Below, in pieces: positions 47,800 to 57,358 of a DNA stretch of 64,000 nucleotides. The notes under the pieces were generated by a model, which was not told the DNA's origin, ran no database searches, and worked only from the letters and a program-made list of their open reading frames with translations. The DNA is taken from NCBI RefSeq assembly GCF_011046895.1, contig NZ_CP049250.1:3012501-3076500 (forward strand). The letters are read 5' to 3'. Both the position numbers and the translations under genes were made by a program. This DNA comes from Rhizobium rhizoryzae. Lineage in GTDB: Bacteria; Pseudomonadota; Alphaproteobacteria; Rhizobiales; Rhizobiaceae. Positions within the stretch are counted from its first letter, which is position 1. Every line of letters starts with the position of its first letter.

Positions 47800-48483
47800 T
47801 CAGGCGACCGCCCTGCCCTTTGCGCCATGCAGGTCCAGGCACCGCTCGAACCATTCAGCGACCGAATGATCCCTCGAGATTGCAAGCGAGCCGGTCGTGA
47901 TCCGCAACCACTGGAGCGCACCAAACAGGATATAGTCCGCAAACAGAGGTGTTTCTCCGCCCAGATACGGCTGGAACTTCAACATATGCCGCATCGGCTC
48001 CAGTTGCGCAGTGAGATCGGTTATCGCCTGCGGACGACCGGCTTCGAACTCCTCCAGCTTGCGACCCAACCTCTCTTCACGGCTGGTGCGGAAATAGGTC
48101 TGGTCTTTCTCGTCCAGCATGTCGTGGATATCCTTGATCGCAATGCGCGAAAGCACCGGATGGACCAGCATCTGCGAGTAACCTTCTACGAAGCGTGCCA
48201 GTGCCTTGCCACCCTCGCCGCCAAACAGCGTCGGACGGTTGGGATAGGTATCTTCAAGATAAACTGCAATATCGAAGCTGTCGCGGATCAGGAGATCACC
48301 GTCGCGCAGAACCGGCACGGTTTTGGAGAACCCGTTTTCCAGCTTGGGAACTTCAGTGAACGGCACCGGCCGCTCGACATATTCAAGCCCCTTATGCTCC
48401 AGAGCCATGACGATCTTCCAGCAGTGCGGCGAGAAAGGCCTGCTCACATCGCGACCGCAGAGCGAGTAGAGAATTCTGGTCAT
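47800..48483 (-). CDS. Glutathione S-transferase family protein (3 of 3)
   Basis: The 227-aa protein starts MTRILYSLCGRDVSRPFSPH, with the SPHCWK redox/active-site segment of omega- or EptA-like GSTs. KTVPVLRDGD (cis-Pro) and DSFDIAVYLE follow, and the C-terminal helices include TPLFADYILFGALQWL. Start ATG at 48483. It diverges from the ABC-F gene. Role unknown; some relatives act on lignin-type ethers. Confidence 0.86.
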   Translation of the reverse strand: MTRILYSLCGRDVSRPFSPHCWKIVMALEHKGLEYVERPVPFTEVPKLENGFSKTVPVLRDGDLLIRDSFDIAVYLEDTYPNRPTLFGGEGGKALARFVEGYSQMLVHPVLSRIAIKDIHDMLDEKDQTYFRTSREERLGRKLEEFEAGRPQAITDLTAQLEPMRHMLKFQPYLGGETPLFADYILFGALQWLRITTGSLAISRDHSVAEWFERCLDLHGAKGRAVA

Positions 48484-48666
48484 GGCATTGGTCCCCTCAT
48501 CTGGTTGGTGCGGCATTCAAGCGCCTGGCGCACCGTCCTGCAAATCATCATTTTTGATCGGTCTCATCTGCAAAGATAATCGAAGCCTCAGCCAAACGTT
48601 CCTTCGCCTGCACCTGATCCACTCATTCTCTTGCCAACCCCTGATTCTTCGGCCAAAACCGCGGCC

Positions 48667-50553
48667 ATGATTACGATTACCGATCTTTCCGCACGCGTCG
48701 CAGGCCGCCTTCTTCTCGATCACGCCAGCGTCAGCCTTCCCACCGGCACGAAAGCCGGCCTTGTCGGGCGCAATGGCGCGGGCAAGTCCACGCTCTTTCG
48801 CGTCATCACCGGCGAGATGGCCTCCGAAAGCGGCTCTGTATCTCTCCCAAAGAATGCGCGGATCGGTCAGGTCGCACAGGAGGCCCCCGGCACCGAGGAT
48901 CCTTTGATTGAAATCGTTCTGGCAGCCGACAAGGAACGGACGGCTCTTCTGAAGGAAGCGGAAGCTGCGACGGACCCGAACCGGATAGCTGAAATCCAGA
49001 TGCGCCTCGTCGACATCGATGCGCATTCTGCGGAAGCTCGCGCGGCCAGCATTCTGGCGGGTCTCGGTTTCGACGCCGAAGCACAGGCGCGTCCGGCCTC
49101 ATCATTTTCCGGCGGATGGCGCATGCGCGTGGCCCTGGCAGCGGTGCTCTTCTCGCAGCCGGATCTCTTGCTGCTGGACGAGCCCACGAACTATCTCGAT
49201 CTCGAAGGCACGCTCTGGCTTGAAGATTACGTACGGCGCTATCCGCATACGGTCGTCATCATCAGCCACGACCGCGATCTTCTGAACAACGCCGTGAACG
49301 CCATTGTCCACCTCGACCAGAAGAAGCTGACCTTCTATCGCGGCGGCTACGACAGCTTCGAGCGACAGAAAGCGGAAAACGACGAACTACAGATGAAGGC
49401 CAAGGCGAAAAATGACGCCGCCCGCAAGCATCTGCAAAGCTTCATCGACCGTTTCCGGGCGAAGGCCACGAAGGCGCGTCAGGCCCAGAGCCGCATCAAG
49501 GCACTGGAGCGCATGGGCACTGTCGCGGCGGTCATCGAGGATCACGTTCAGCCGATCACGTTTCCGGAGCCTGAGAAGCAACCGTCTTCGCCCATTGTCG
49601 CGATCGACAAGGGTGTCGTGGGTTATGAGCCAGACAAGCCGATTCTGAAGGGCATCAATCTGCGCATCGACAACGATGATCGCATTGCCCTTCTCGGGTC
49701 GAACGGTAACGGCAAGTCCACTTTCGCGAAGTTTATTTCCGGAAGACTGGAAGCGCAGTCCGGCAACCTGCGGGTCGCCCCGAACCTGAAGATCGGGTTC
49801 TTCGCGCAGCACCAGTTGGACGATCTGATACCGGAACAATCGCCTGCCGATCATGTACGCAGGCTGATGCCGGATCAGCCCGAAGCGAAGGTTCGCGCCC
49901 GCGTGGCCCAGATGGGCTTGGCAACAGAGAAGATGGACACTGCCGCCAAGGATCTGTCTGGCGGAGAAAAGGCTCGCCTGCTCATGGGGCTTGCCGCGTT
50001 TCACGCTCCAAACCTTCTCATTCTCGACGAGCCGACGAACCATCTGGATATCGATAGCCGCAGGGCGCTCATCGAAGCGCTGAATGATTACAACGGCGCT
50101 GTGATCCTCATCTCACACGATCGCCATCTGATCGAGGCCACGGTGGATCGCTTGTGGCTTGTGAACGGGGGAACGGTCGCGCCCTTCGACGGCGATCTGG
50201 AAGACTATCGCTCCATCGTTGTTGCTTCATCACGCAAGAAGGACGAGAAACTTTCGACGGGTGTTGACGATAGTGTCTCCAAGTCCGATCAGCGCAAAGC
50301 AAACGCAGAAAAGCGCGCATCCCTCGCTCCGCTCAAGAAGCGCATCAACGAAGCGGAAGCACTGACTGCGAAGCTTGAAAAGCTGATCCAGGCTCTGGAC
50401 GTTGAACTGGCAGATCCCAAGCTTTACGAGAAATCACCCGCCAAGGCGGCGGAGAAAGCAAAGCAGCGAAGTGATGCTGCTGCAAAACTTGCTGAAACAG
50501 AAGAACTCTGGCTCGAACTTTCTTCTCAGTACGAAGAAGCTCTGTCTTCATGA
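48667..50553 (+). CDS. ABC-F family ATPase (Uup/YheS-like)
   Basis: The 628-aa protein has two ABC ATPase cassettes without membrane domains. Walker A motifs are GRNGAGKST (about residue 40) and GSNGNGKST (about residue 345). Signature motifs are SFSGGWRMR and LSGGEKARL, and Walker B segments LLLLDEPTNYLD and LLILDEPTNHLD. Between them lies the P-site tRNA-interaction linker (about residues 235-310), and a C-terminal coiled coil covers 530-625. Such proteins act on stalled or initiating ribosomes. The start at 48667 has no clear ribosome-binding site. Confidence 0.92.
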   Translation: MITITDLSARVAGRLLLDHASVSLPTGTKAGLVGRNGAGKSTLFRVITGEMASESGSVSLPKNARIGQVAQEAPGTEDPLIEIVLAADKERTALLKEAEAATDPNRIAEIQMRLVDIDAHSAEARAASILAGLGFDAEAQARPASSFSGGWRMRVALAAVLFSQPDLLLLDEPTNYLDLEGTLWLEDYVRRYPHTVVIISHDRDLLNNAVNAIVHLDQKKLTFYRGGYDSFERQKAENDELQMKAKAKNDAARKHLQSFIDRFRAKATKARQAQSRIKALERMGTVAAVIEDHVQPITFPEPEKQPSSPIVAIDKGVVGYEPDKPILKGINLRIDNDDRIALLGSNGNGKSTFAKFISGRLEAQSGNLRVAPNLKIGFFAQHQLDDLIPEQSPADHVRRLMPDQPEAKVRARVAQMGLATEKMDTAAKDLSGGEKARLLMGLAAFHAPNLLILDEPTNHLDIDSRRALIEALNDYNGAVILISHDRHLIEATVDRLWLVNGGTVAPFDGDLEDYRSIVVASSRKKDEKLSTGVDDSVSKSDQRKANAEKRASLAPLKKRINEAEALTAKLEKLIQALDVELADPKLYEKSPAKAAEKAKQRSDAAAKLAETEELWLELSSQYEEALSS

Positions 50554-50961
50554 CGCTTTGGCGGATTGATTAAATATGACTACAGATCTGCTTCACGTTC
50601 CTTGCGTGGGGCATCGATTATTGCCAGAACACTGCGATTGCGTTTTTTAGGTGTGTAGAAATCCTATTGCAGCTTTAGGAATATCTTAAAGCTTGGAACA
50701 CATCATGGTTTAGAAAGCTGCGCAGAATGCACGGAAAGGTATTGCCTCGTGCAGGGTGCGCACTGTGCGCTCAAAGCGCATTTCGATAACATTTGATCAT
50801 TGGCGTGTGCCCCTGGTGCGCGCAGCATTCAGCGTGCCTGCACAGCATCGCGCGATGCGTCTGTGCGTCTTGCGTCGAGCGAATGAACGCTCGCCCGGTT
50901 GTTTCGTGCGTAATCTCCATGATGGAGCGGACCGCTTTCCCTGATTGAACTGGACACATAC
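50554..50961. other. Intergenic region upstream of the chemoreceptor gene
   Basis: No gene is seen in these 408 bp. The first 200 bp are AT-richer; the last 200 bp carry several small dyads. Among these are the perfect palindrome GCATCGCGCGATGC (50845-50858), flanked by CACAG/CTGTG, and the GAGCG/CGCTC hairpin (50877-50892). Some may form structure in the leader of the chemoreceptor message. No clear sigma-54 or sigma-28 promoter was found. Confidence 0.45.
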
Positions 50962-52914
50962 ATGCTTCGGACAATCTCGCTGAAAACGTCGTTGACCTCC
51001 GCCTTTGCGCTGCTTCTTTGCCTGCTGCTTCTGCAAGGCGGCTTCGCACTTTCGACCATGCGAAACATCTTCGGGAATGTTGATGGGCTTGCCCACGATG
51101 CGGTTCCAAGCGTCGACATTACGAACAGGTTGAATATCTCCATCGCAAATCTGCGCGGTCTGCAGACACGCCACATCCTGACAACCGATCCGCAGGCGAT
51201 GAAGGATGCTGACGCTGCCTTGACGAAGGAAGTGAAGAAGCTGAAGGACCGGATGGCGACCTATGCGCCCATGATCTCGCTTGATGTCGAACGCAAGGCT
51301 TTCGCCGGGTTTACCGCTGCTGCCGACGAATATCTCAAGCTTAACGACAGACTCGTCAGCCTCTCGCGCGCCGGCGACAAGCAAGCCGCAGCATCGCTGC
51401 TTACGGGCGACATGGTGAAAAGCTACGAGTTGATGGACAACTATGCCGACGAGTTTCGCGATGCCAATGTCGACGAAGCCAAACGGATGTATGCGGAAAG
51501 TGCCACCCAGTTCAATAAATCCCTCATTTCGAACGGGCTTGTCCTCCTGGTTGGTATGATCGCTGGTATCGGAGCCACCATTTTCGTGTCGCGGGAAGTA
51601 TCCCGCCCTATCGACCGGATCACAAAGCTGATGCGCAAGCTGGCCAATGCGGAGTTCAAGGTCGAGATCCCCTACCTCGACCGGAAAAACGAGATCGGCG
51701 ACATGGCCAAGGCTGTTCAGGTGTTCAAGGAGAATGGTATCCGGGTTCAGCAGATTGCCGAGCAGGAAGCCGCTTTCGGCGAAAAATGCGACGAACTTCG
51801 CCAGGATATCGGCCATATGGTTCAGGCGGCGATCGAGGGAGATTTCTCTCGCCGTATGACCATCACCTATCATTTCAAGGAGCTCAATGCGTTCGCTTCT
51901 GGAATGAACGAACTGGTGGGCAACATTGAAGCAGGTCTCTCTGAAACCCGCAGAGTGATGAGCGCGCTTGCAACCGGTGACCTGACCGAGAGCATGCAGG
52001 GCAAGTTCAGCGGGGCCTTCTTCGAATTGCAGCAGAACGTGAATTCCACAATGGACACGCTGCGCGCCATCGTTTCCGAGGTTCGCTATTCCATTGACCA
52101 GATCAATTCCGGCTCCGGCGAATTGCGCTATGCGTCCGACGATCTGGCGAAGCGCACAGAACAGCAGGCCGCAGCCCTTGAAGAAACTTCGTCCGCGCTG
52201 GAAGTCATTACATCGGCTCTTCGTCAGTCGACGCAGCGTGCTGGTGATGCCGCCAAGAAAGTCGATCACGCTCGCGTCAGCACGGAGAATTCAAGTGTCG
52301 TCGTGGGTGATGCCATTGCCGCGATGGAGCGAATCGAGGCCGCTTCCGGGCAGATCGGACAGATCATCAATGTTATCGACGAGATTGCATTCCAGACCAA
52401 TCTCCTCGCTCTGAACGCGGGCGTCGAGGCGGCACGCGCGGGCGAAGCGGGCAAGGGCTTTGCGGTTGTTGCGCAGGAAGTGCGCGAACTTGCCCAGCGT
52501 TCCGCCAATGCGGCCAAGGATATCAAGGCGCTCATCACCAAGTCGGGCGAGGAAGTGGGTGCCGGAGTTCGTCTCGTGACAGCGACGGGTCAGGCTCTAT
52601 CCCAGATCCGAACGCATGTGGAAAGCATCAACGAGGAAGTTCATTCCATCGCCAGCTCTTCCAACGAGCAATCGAGCAGCCTGATGGAGATCAACCAGGC
52701 GCTTGGCCAGATGGACCAGGTAACCCAGCGCAATGCGGCGATGGTGGAGGAAACGACCGCCAGCACCAACAAGCTGGCGGACGATGCCTACCACCTCTCC
52801 AATCTGATTGCGCGGTTCAAGCTGGAGCGAGCTGGCCACGGCTCGCAACAGGGGTTCGCGAACAGCAACTCCCGGTCGGGCAGCGTTCCAATGGTTGCCG
52901 CCGGTAGAGGCTGA
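50962..52914 (+). CDS. Methyl-accepting chemotaxis protein
   Basis: The 650-aa receptor has an N-terminal membrane helix (residues 10-30), a four-helix-bundle periplasmic sensor (about 35-185), a second membrane helix (about 188-212) and a HAMP domain (about 213-265). An extended HAMP-like linker (about 300-370) leads to the signalling domain with the hairpin tip [32 protein letters not shown] around residue 480. No C-terminal CheR/CheB pentapeptide is seen. The ligand is unknown. No chemotaxis operon is adjacent. Confidence 0.94.
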   Translation: MLRTISLKTSLTSAFALLLCLLLLQGGFALSTMRNIFGNVDGLAHDAVPSVDITNRLNISIANLRGLQTRHILTTDPQAMKDADAALTKEVKKLKDRMATYAPMISLDVERKAFAGFTAAADEYLKLNDRLVSLSRAGDKQAAASLLTGDMVKSYELMDNYADEFRDANVDEAKRMYAESATQFNKSLISNGLVLLVGMIAGIGATIFVSREVSRPIDRITKLMRKLANAEFKVEIPYLDRKNEIGDMAKAVQVFKENGIRVQQIAEQEAAFGEKCDELRQDIGHMVQAAIEGDFSRRMTITYHFKELNAFASGMNELVGNIEAGLSETRRVMSALATGDLTESMQGKFSGAFFELQQNVNSTMDTLRAIVSEVRYSIDQINSGSGELRYASDDLAKRTEQQAAALEETSSALEVITSALRQSTQRAGDAAKKVDHARVSTENSSVVVGDAIAAMERIEAASGQIGQIINVIDEIAFQTNLLALNAGVEAARAGEAGKGFAVVAQEVRELAQRSANAAKDIKALITKSGEEVGAGVRLVTATGQALSQIRTHVESINEEVHSIASSSNEQSSSLMEINQALGQMDQVTQRNAAMVEETTASTNKLADDAYHLSNLIARFKLERAGHGSQQGFANSNSRSGSVPMVAAGRG

Positions 52915-52931
52915 TTTCAAAATGACCAACT

Positions 52932-52965
52932 GACCGGGCGCATTTCGGCGTCCGGTCGGTCTTTT
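52932..52965 (+). terminator. Rho-independent terminator after the chemoreceptor gene
   Basis: GACCGGGCGC (52932-52941) and GCGTCCGGTC (52948-52957) pair over 10 bp including one G-T, with a 6-nt loop, followed by GGTCTTTTG. Confidence 0.72.
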
Positions 52966-53046
52966 GGACGGAAGATCAATTCGCAACGGGATTCACTTTG
53001 TCTTGCGATGCTCTATGGTCCTGCCTGTGATTTGCAGGAGTTGACC

Positions 53047-55113
53047 ATGGAAAAGCCCGTCGCAGAGGATCTCTTTCTGGAGCAGGACACGGATCCTGAA
53101 ACCCTTGCCTTCGTGGAGGCCCGCAATGATGCCTCAGCCAGCGTACTGACAACGCCGCACATGGAAGAGACCGCCAAGGCAATCCAGGCCTTGATGGAGC
53201 GCGAAGACCGACTCATCATCCCAAGCCGGCGCGGCAATTGGTATTTCGATTTTCACCGCACTGCTACCAATCCGCTCGGTCTGTGGCGTCGCCTGCCCGC
53301 AGATCTGGAGCCATCGCCGGACGCGCCTTGGGAAACCGTATTCGATGTCGACGCCTTCTGCGAGCTCGAAGGCAAGCGCTGGATTTTCGGCGGTGCAATC
53401 ACCTGCCCTCTCCGGCCGACACGAGTTCTCCTCCGCCTTTCCGACGGCGGTTCCGACCTTTCGAGGCTGCTGGAATTCGATACGGAAACCAGAGCCATCG
53501 TCGAAGGCGGCTTCGACACGCCAGCTGTCCGCTCCCATGCCAGCTGGCTGAATGCCGACGAGATCTGCTATTTCGGCTCGATCGATGAGGACTCGGCCAC
53601 CCAATCCGGATGGCCGCGCGTTGGACGCAGGCTGACCCGCGGAACCCGGCCCGAAGATGCGCCACCGCTCTATGCGGGCGAGAAGGCTGACGTCAGTGCC
53701 TATGCATTCGTTCTGCATCCGGAGTTCAACATGACTGGCCAAGCTGAGACCCGGTCGATCCATGTTTTTGTTGCCAACCATCAGATCGGAAAATCCAGCG
53801 TTCACGTCGGCCCCTCTCCTGCCGACCTGAAACGCCTGCCTCTGCCGGTTGACATGGATTTCGACATCAATCGCGGTTTCTTGGTCTGGCTTGCGAAAAG
53901 CGATGAGCAACTGGCGATCGGAACCTTGGCCTTGCAGAAGCTCACGCCTTTCTCGAGCGAGCCCCTGGATCAGAACCGGCGTATTCTGTTCGAGCCAAAG
54001 CCAGGCAGCGCGATCAGCCAGTTTGCACTACTGAGGGACTGGATAGTCTATGTTATCGAAGACCGGCTCCAGCCGTCTCTTTTCGTGCTCGATCTGACCG
54101 ATGCGAATGCACAGCCGATCAGGATCGATTTGCCGGATGGATTCGAAGCCGTATCATTCTCATCGCAATACTCCGATCTTCATCTGGGAACTGACCGTGT
54201 ATGGGTCACCGGGCGAGGCTTTCTCACGCCCCCCACCTGCTTCGAGTTGGATCTTTCGGATCACTCTTCACTGCCTATCCTGAAGAATGGCCGCTCGGCT
54301 CCAGCCTATTTTGATGCGGAGGGCATGCAGTCTCTCCTTCTGGAAGCGACTTCCGAAGATGGCACGCAGGTTCCCTATCATCTGGTCTTGCCGAAAACCT
54401 GGGAAGACGGCGAGCTTCCGGTACTCATTTACGGGTATGGTGGGTTCAGCGTACCCCTTTCCGCCGGCTACTCCGGCGTAACCGGTGGTTGGCTTCAACA
54501 GGGCGGTGCCTACGTGCAAGCCTATATCCGTGGCGGAAGCGAGCTCGGCCCTGACTGGCACACCGTTGCCAAGCGCGAGGGCAGACACAAGGCCTTCGAG
54601 GACTTTGTGGCCATCGCGCGAGATCTCGTAAAGCGCGGTTATTCGAAACCAGCGCGCATTGCCTGCACCGGCGGCAGCAATGGCGGCCTGCTGACAGGTG
54701 TCATGTTGACGCGCTATCCTGATGATTTCGGCGCTGTGTGGTGCCGTGTCCCGGTCCTCGACATGATGCGCTTTCACGAGTTCCCGGCAGGACGGGCATG
54801 GATGGATGAATATGGCGATCCTGACAAGCCGGAGGATAGAGCCTTCCTGCTCGACTATTCTCCGCTCCAGAATGTGCAGCCTGCTGCCGTCAAACGCTAC
54901 CCGCCGATCTATATCGAAAGCTCGAGCAATGACGACCGCGTTCACCCTTCCCATGCTCGACGCGTTGCAAAGCGTCTGGAAGAGGCCGGACATCAGCCTC
55001 TGTTCCATGAATATGGTTCAGGCGGGCACGGTGGTGCCGGAAATTCCGCCGAAATGGCTCGACGTACCGCCATGGGCTACAGCTTCCTCCGACAGACGAT
55101 CATGAAGCCGTGA
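53047..55113 (+). CDS. S9-family peptidase (prolyl oligopeptidase-like)
   Basis: The 688-aa protein has an N-terminal beta-propeller (about residues 60-400) and a C-terminal alpha/beta hydrolase domain. The catalytic Ser is in CTGGSNGGLL, the Asp in SSNDDRVHPSHARR and the His in GSGGHGGAGN. It has no signal peptide, so it is cytosolic. It would cleave short peptides. The ATG at 53047 is fixed by CAGGAG; upstream ATGs are weaker. Confidence 0.92.
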   Translation: MEKPVAEDLFLEQDTDPETLAFVEARNDASASVLTTPHMEETAKAIQALMEREDRLIIPSRRGNWYFDFHRTATNPLGLWRRLPADLEPSPDAPWETVFDVDAFCELEGKRWIFGGAITCPLRPTRVLLRLSDGGSDLSRLLEFDTETRAIVEGGFDTPAVRSHASWLNADEICYFGSIDEDSATQSGWPRVGRRLTRGTRPEDAPPLYAGEKADVSAYAFVLHPEFNMTGQAETRSIHVFVANHQIGKSSVHVGPSPADLKRLPLPVDMDFDINRGFLVWLAKSDEQLAIGTLALQKLTPFSSEPLDQNRRILFEPKPGSAISQFALLRDWIVYVIEDRLQPSLFVLDLTDANAQPIRIDLPDGFEAVSFSSQYSDLHLGTDRVWVTGRGFLTPPTCFELDLSDHSSLPILKNGRSAPAYFDAEGMQSLLLEATSEDGTQVPYHLVLPKTWEDGELPVLIYGYGGFSVPLSAGYSGVTGGWLQQGGAYVQAYIRGGSELGPDWHTVAKREGRHKAFEDFVAIARDLVKRGYSKPARIACTGGSNGGLLTGVMLTRYPDDFGAVWCRVPVLDMMRFHEFPAGRAWMDEYGDPDKPEDRAFLLDYSPLQNVQPAAVKRYPPIYIESSSNDDRVHPSHARRVAKRLEEAGHQPLFHEYGSGGHGGAGNSAEMARRTAMGYSFLRQTIMKP

Positions 55114-55130
55114 AGGCAACCGTAAGTCAG

Positions 55131-56048
55131 CTATTTCAAGCATTCCTCAAGGCGTTTTTGACCGCCCCACTTGAGGAATGCAGCTTGCGTCGCCTTCACC
55201 ATCGCCGCCTCTTGATTTGCCTCATACTTGACCCGGGGGATGCTTGAGCCAAAGAAAACCCAAATCACACCAGAGTCCATTTGGCCTGCAAAACGATTGG
55301 CGCGAGTTATGTTATCTGTGATCGGCAAGCCCGCCAAAGCTCTAGCGAGCGCTGGAGTACCCTCGCCTATACGTGGGCCGGCATCGCCTACAACAAATGG
55401 AACAGGAATCTTTGTGTCTGTTCGAATGGCAACTCCGAAGGATCCCATCAGGACACCATGCTTAGTCAGGACCTTACTAGATGGGATCACTGCCGCAGGT
55501 ACTCTTAAGGGATGCACGTAGCGTTGCTGCGCCGCGACGTCTTTAATGGTTTCGTCTGCCAGTTTTGTTGGCGATACATAAAAACCACTACCGTCAGCTT
55601 GCTCGACAGGAACAACTCCCTTTACAAGCTTGCTGTTGATGGTAACCGCATCAACCCCTAAAATGCCGTACCAACGAACCACACCGACCGATGGATCTTT
55701 CCATTTCGAAGATCCAATCTTAGCTACATCCTGCATAAATTTGCCGGTGCATGTGCGATTATCGATGGAGCCGTGATATTTATCACCGGTAGGCAGGTTA
55801 ACTTCACCCGCATTACAAAGATGAATAAGGGCTCCTGCCGCGGCGTTTAGAGGATGATATGCTTTAGCGTAGCCATCGATGTTAATATGCAGCTTGGACG
55901 TACCAAGGATCGTATCGTCGTCTAAAACAATAGCGGAGTTGAGACCTTTTATACCCCCTATTGGTTCACCCCTGCATCCTGGGGAAGCGTGTACTTGAAT
56001 AGGTGCCAATACTAAAGCTAGCACAATCTGTAGAAATAATGGCTTCAT
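55131..56048 (-). CDS. Exported protein, possibly chitosanase GH75-like, AT-richer than its neighbours
   Basis: The 305-aa protein has a Sec signal peptide (residues 1-21, QVHASPG). The central part resembles the glycoside hydrolase family 75 fold: VPFVVGDAGPRIGEGTPALA, with Asp222 and Glu229 in the places where GH75 chitosanases have their catalytic Asp and Glu, although the gap between them is shorter than in fungal enzymes. Several cysteines (25, 78, 100) suggest disulfides. Codon use is visibly AT-richer (many TTA, ATA, AAA) than in flanking genes, which suggests recent acquisition. Convergent with the S9 peptidase, 17 bp apart. Confidence 0.6.
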   Translation of the reverse strand: MKPLFLQIVLALVLAPIQVHASPGCRGEPIGGIKGLNSAIVLDDDTILGTSKLHINIDGYAKAYHPLNAAAGALIHLCNAGEVNLPTGDKYHGSIDNRTCTGKFMQDVAKIGSSKWKDPSVGVVRWYGILGVDAVTINSKLVKGVVPVEQADGSGFYVSPTKLADETIKDVAAQQRYVHPLRVPAAVIPSSKVLTKHGVLMGSFGVAIRTDTKIPVPFVVGDAGPRIGEGTPALARALAGLPITDNITRANRFAGQMDSGVIWVFFGSSIPRVKYEANQEAAMVKATQAAFLKWGGQKRLEECLK

Positions 56049-56205
56049 CCCACTCTCCCAAAAGCTGAGAGCAGGCTATCGCAAAAATAGAAATTTTCAA
56101 CCAGATTCTAAGCGTATCTACTTGAGTACATCGAGGGCAGCCATCTTGAAGTAATTGCGCCGCAATCAGGCACCCTCAATGTTACTCTATTCCCTATGAG
56201 GAAGT

Positions 56206-56799
56206 TCAGCTCTTGAAGCCGCCATGGAAGGCAATCTGGCCCACCGGATGACGCGGGCTTGGCACTTCACGCGCCTGCAATGCCTCGGGCAGCAGAGACG
56301 CATCGCCCTGCTTGCCGATAGCGACCGATGCGTGCAGCACATGATTTTCGGGCAGATTGACAGCCTTTGCCATCGCGTCCTTGTCGAAGCCAGCCATGGC
56401 ATGCGCGGCAAAACCGGAGATATGCGCCTGCAGCGCGAGATAGCCCCAGGCGGCGCCGGCATCAAACGTGTGGCTGCCGTTATCGACAGCTTCGGTCTTG
56501 CCCGGAGGTACCATCTTCGTTTCGCTGGCGACGATCACGAGAGCCGATGCAGTCTTTGCCCAGGTCTGGTTGAACGGCAGCAGAGCGCCGAGAATTGCAT
56601 CCCATGCAGCATCGCCGCGCAGGGTGTAGATGAAACGCCAAGGCTGCGCGTTGAAGGCAGAGGGCGCCCAGCGTGCTGCTTCCAGAATGGTCTGAAGGTC
56701 ATTTTCACTGATTGTTGCCTCGGTAAATGCACGGGGCGACCAGCGGGCTGGAAAAATGTCTGAAACAGGATGATCGGCCTTGCGGGTATTTGTCGTCAT
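56206..56799 (-). CDS. Nitroreductase-family flavoprotein
   Basis: The 197-aa protein has the nitroreductase FMN fold: RWSPRAFTEATIS, ARWAPSAFNAQPWRFI (FMN-binding Ser/Asn/Gln) and FDAGAAWGYLALQAHISGF. Family members reduce nitro compounds, quinones or flavins with NAD(P)H. The start is the ATG at 56799. It lies about 100 bp beyond holC on the same strand. Physiological substrate unknown. Confidence 0.87.
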   Translation of the reverse strand: MTTNTRKADHPVSDIFPARWSPRAFTEATISENDLQTILEAARWAPSAFNAQPWRFIYTLRGDAAWDAILGALLPFNQTWAKTASALVIVASETKMVPPGKTEAVDNGSHTFDAGAAWGYLALQAHISGFAAHAMAGFDKDAMAKAVNLPENHVLHASVAIGKQGDASLLPEALQAREVPSPRHPVGQIAFHGGFKS

Positions 56800-56900
56800 T
56801 AAGCGGCTCCAACTAGGATTACCAAAAACTCCCGCCCATCAGCTAGCAATACCTTTCGCATCGCACAAGCGAGGGAGAGTTGCTTTCCGGACGAATTAAC

Positions 56901-57350
56901 TCAGGCTTTTTTGACCCAACGGCCTTCCGGAGATTGCTGCCAATAGGTCAGAGCATGGCCTTGAGCCTTCAGGCTCTTCCACTGCTCTCGCGCCCCCTCC
57001 AGTTGGGCATTGTCGTAGCCATCGAACATGAAGACCACGCGCTCATAGGGCGCAAGTTCAGGAGGCTGCGCTCCATCCACGATGAAGCGCACGCTTGCTG
57101 CGTTGGCGTTGGCCAAACTCTCCGTTAACAGAACAGGCTGATCGCGCTCAAACGCATCCCCATCCGCGCCATGGGGCAGGAAACTGTCCTCTCGAAACGT
57201 CCAGAGGTGCTGATCCAGCATGTCCACACGATCCCTGCCGACCGTCTGGACGATGACACGCCATCCCCGCTCCACGCTCTTTTCCAGGAGGGCCGGAAGG
57301 GCATCCTCCAGCTTGGATTCGGTCAGATGATAGAAAAGCACCTCTGTCAT
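56901..57350 (-). CDS. holC: DNA polymerase III subunit chi
   Basis: The 149-aa subunit links the clamp loader to single-strand-binding protein. MTEVLFYHLTESKLEDALPA, RGWRVIVQT and the FREDSFLPHG motif are typical of HolC. It starts 8 bp after the pepA stop, the order usual in many proteobacteria (pepA-holC). Confidence 0.93.
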   Translation of the reverse strand: MTEVLFYHLTESKLEDALPALLEKSVERGWRVIVQTVGRDRVDMLDQHLWTFREDSFLPHGADGDAFERDQPVLLTESLANANAASVRFIVDGAQPPELAPYERVVFMFDGYDNAQLEGAREQWKSLKAQGHALTYWQQSPEGRWVKKA

Positions 57351-57358
57351 GCGATAGG

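Noticed and set aside
50797..52269. Minus-strand ORF of 490 codons opposite the chemoreceptor
   Set aside because: The plus strand encodes a complete MCP with its conserved signalling tip; the antisense frame has no pattern.
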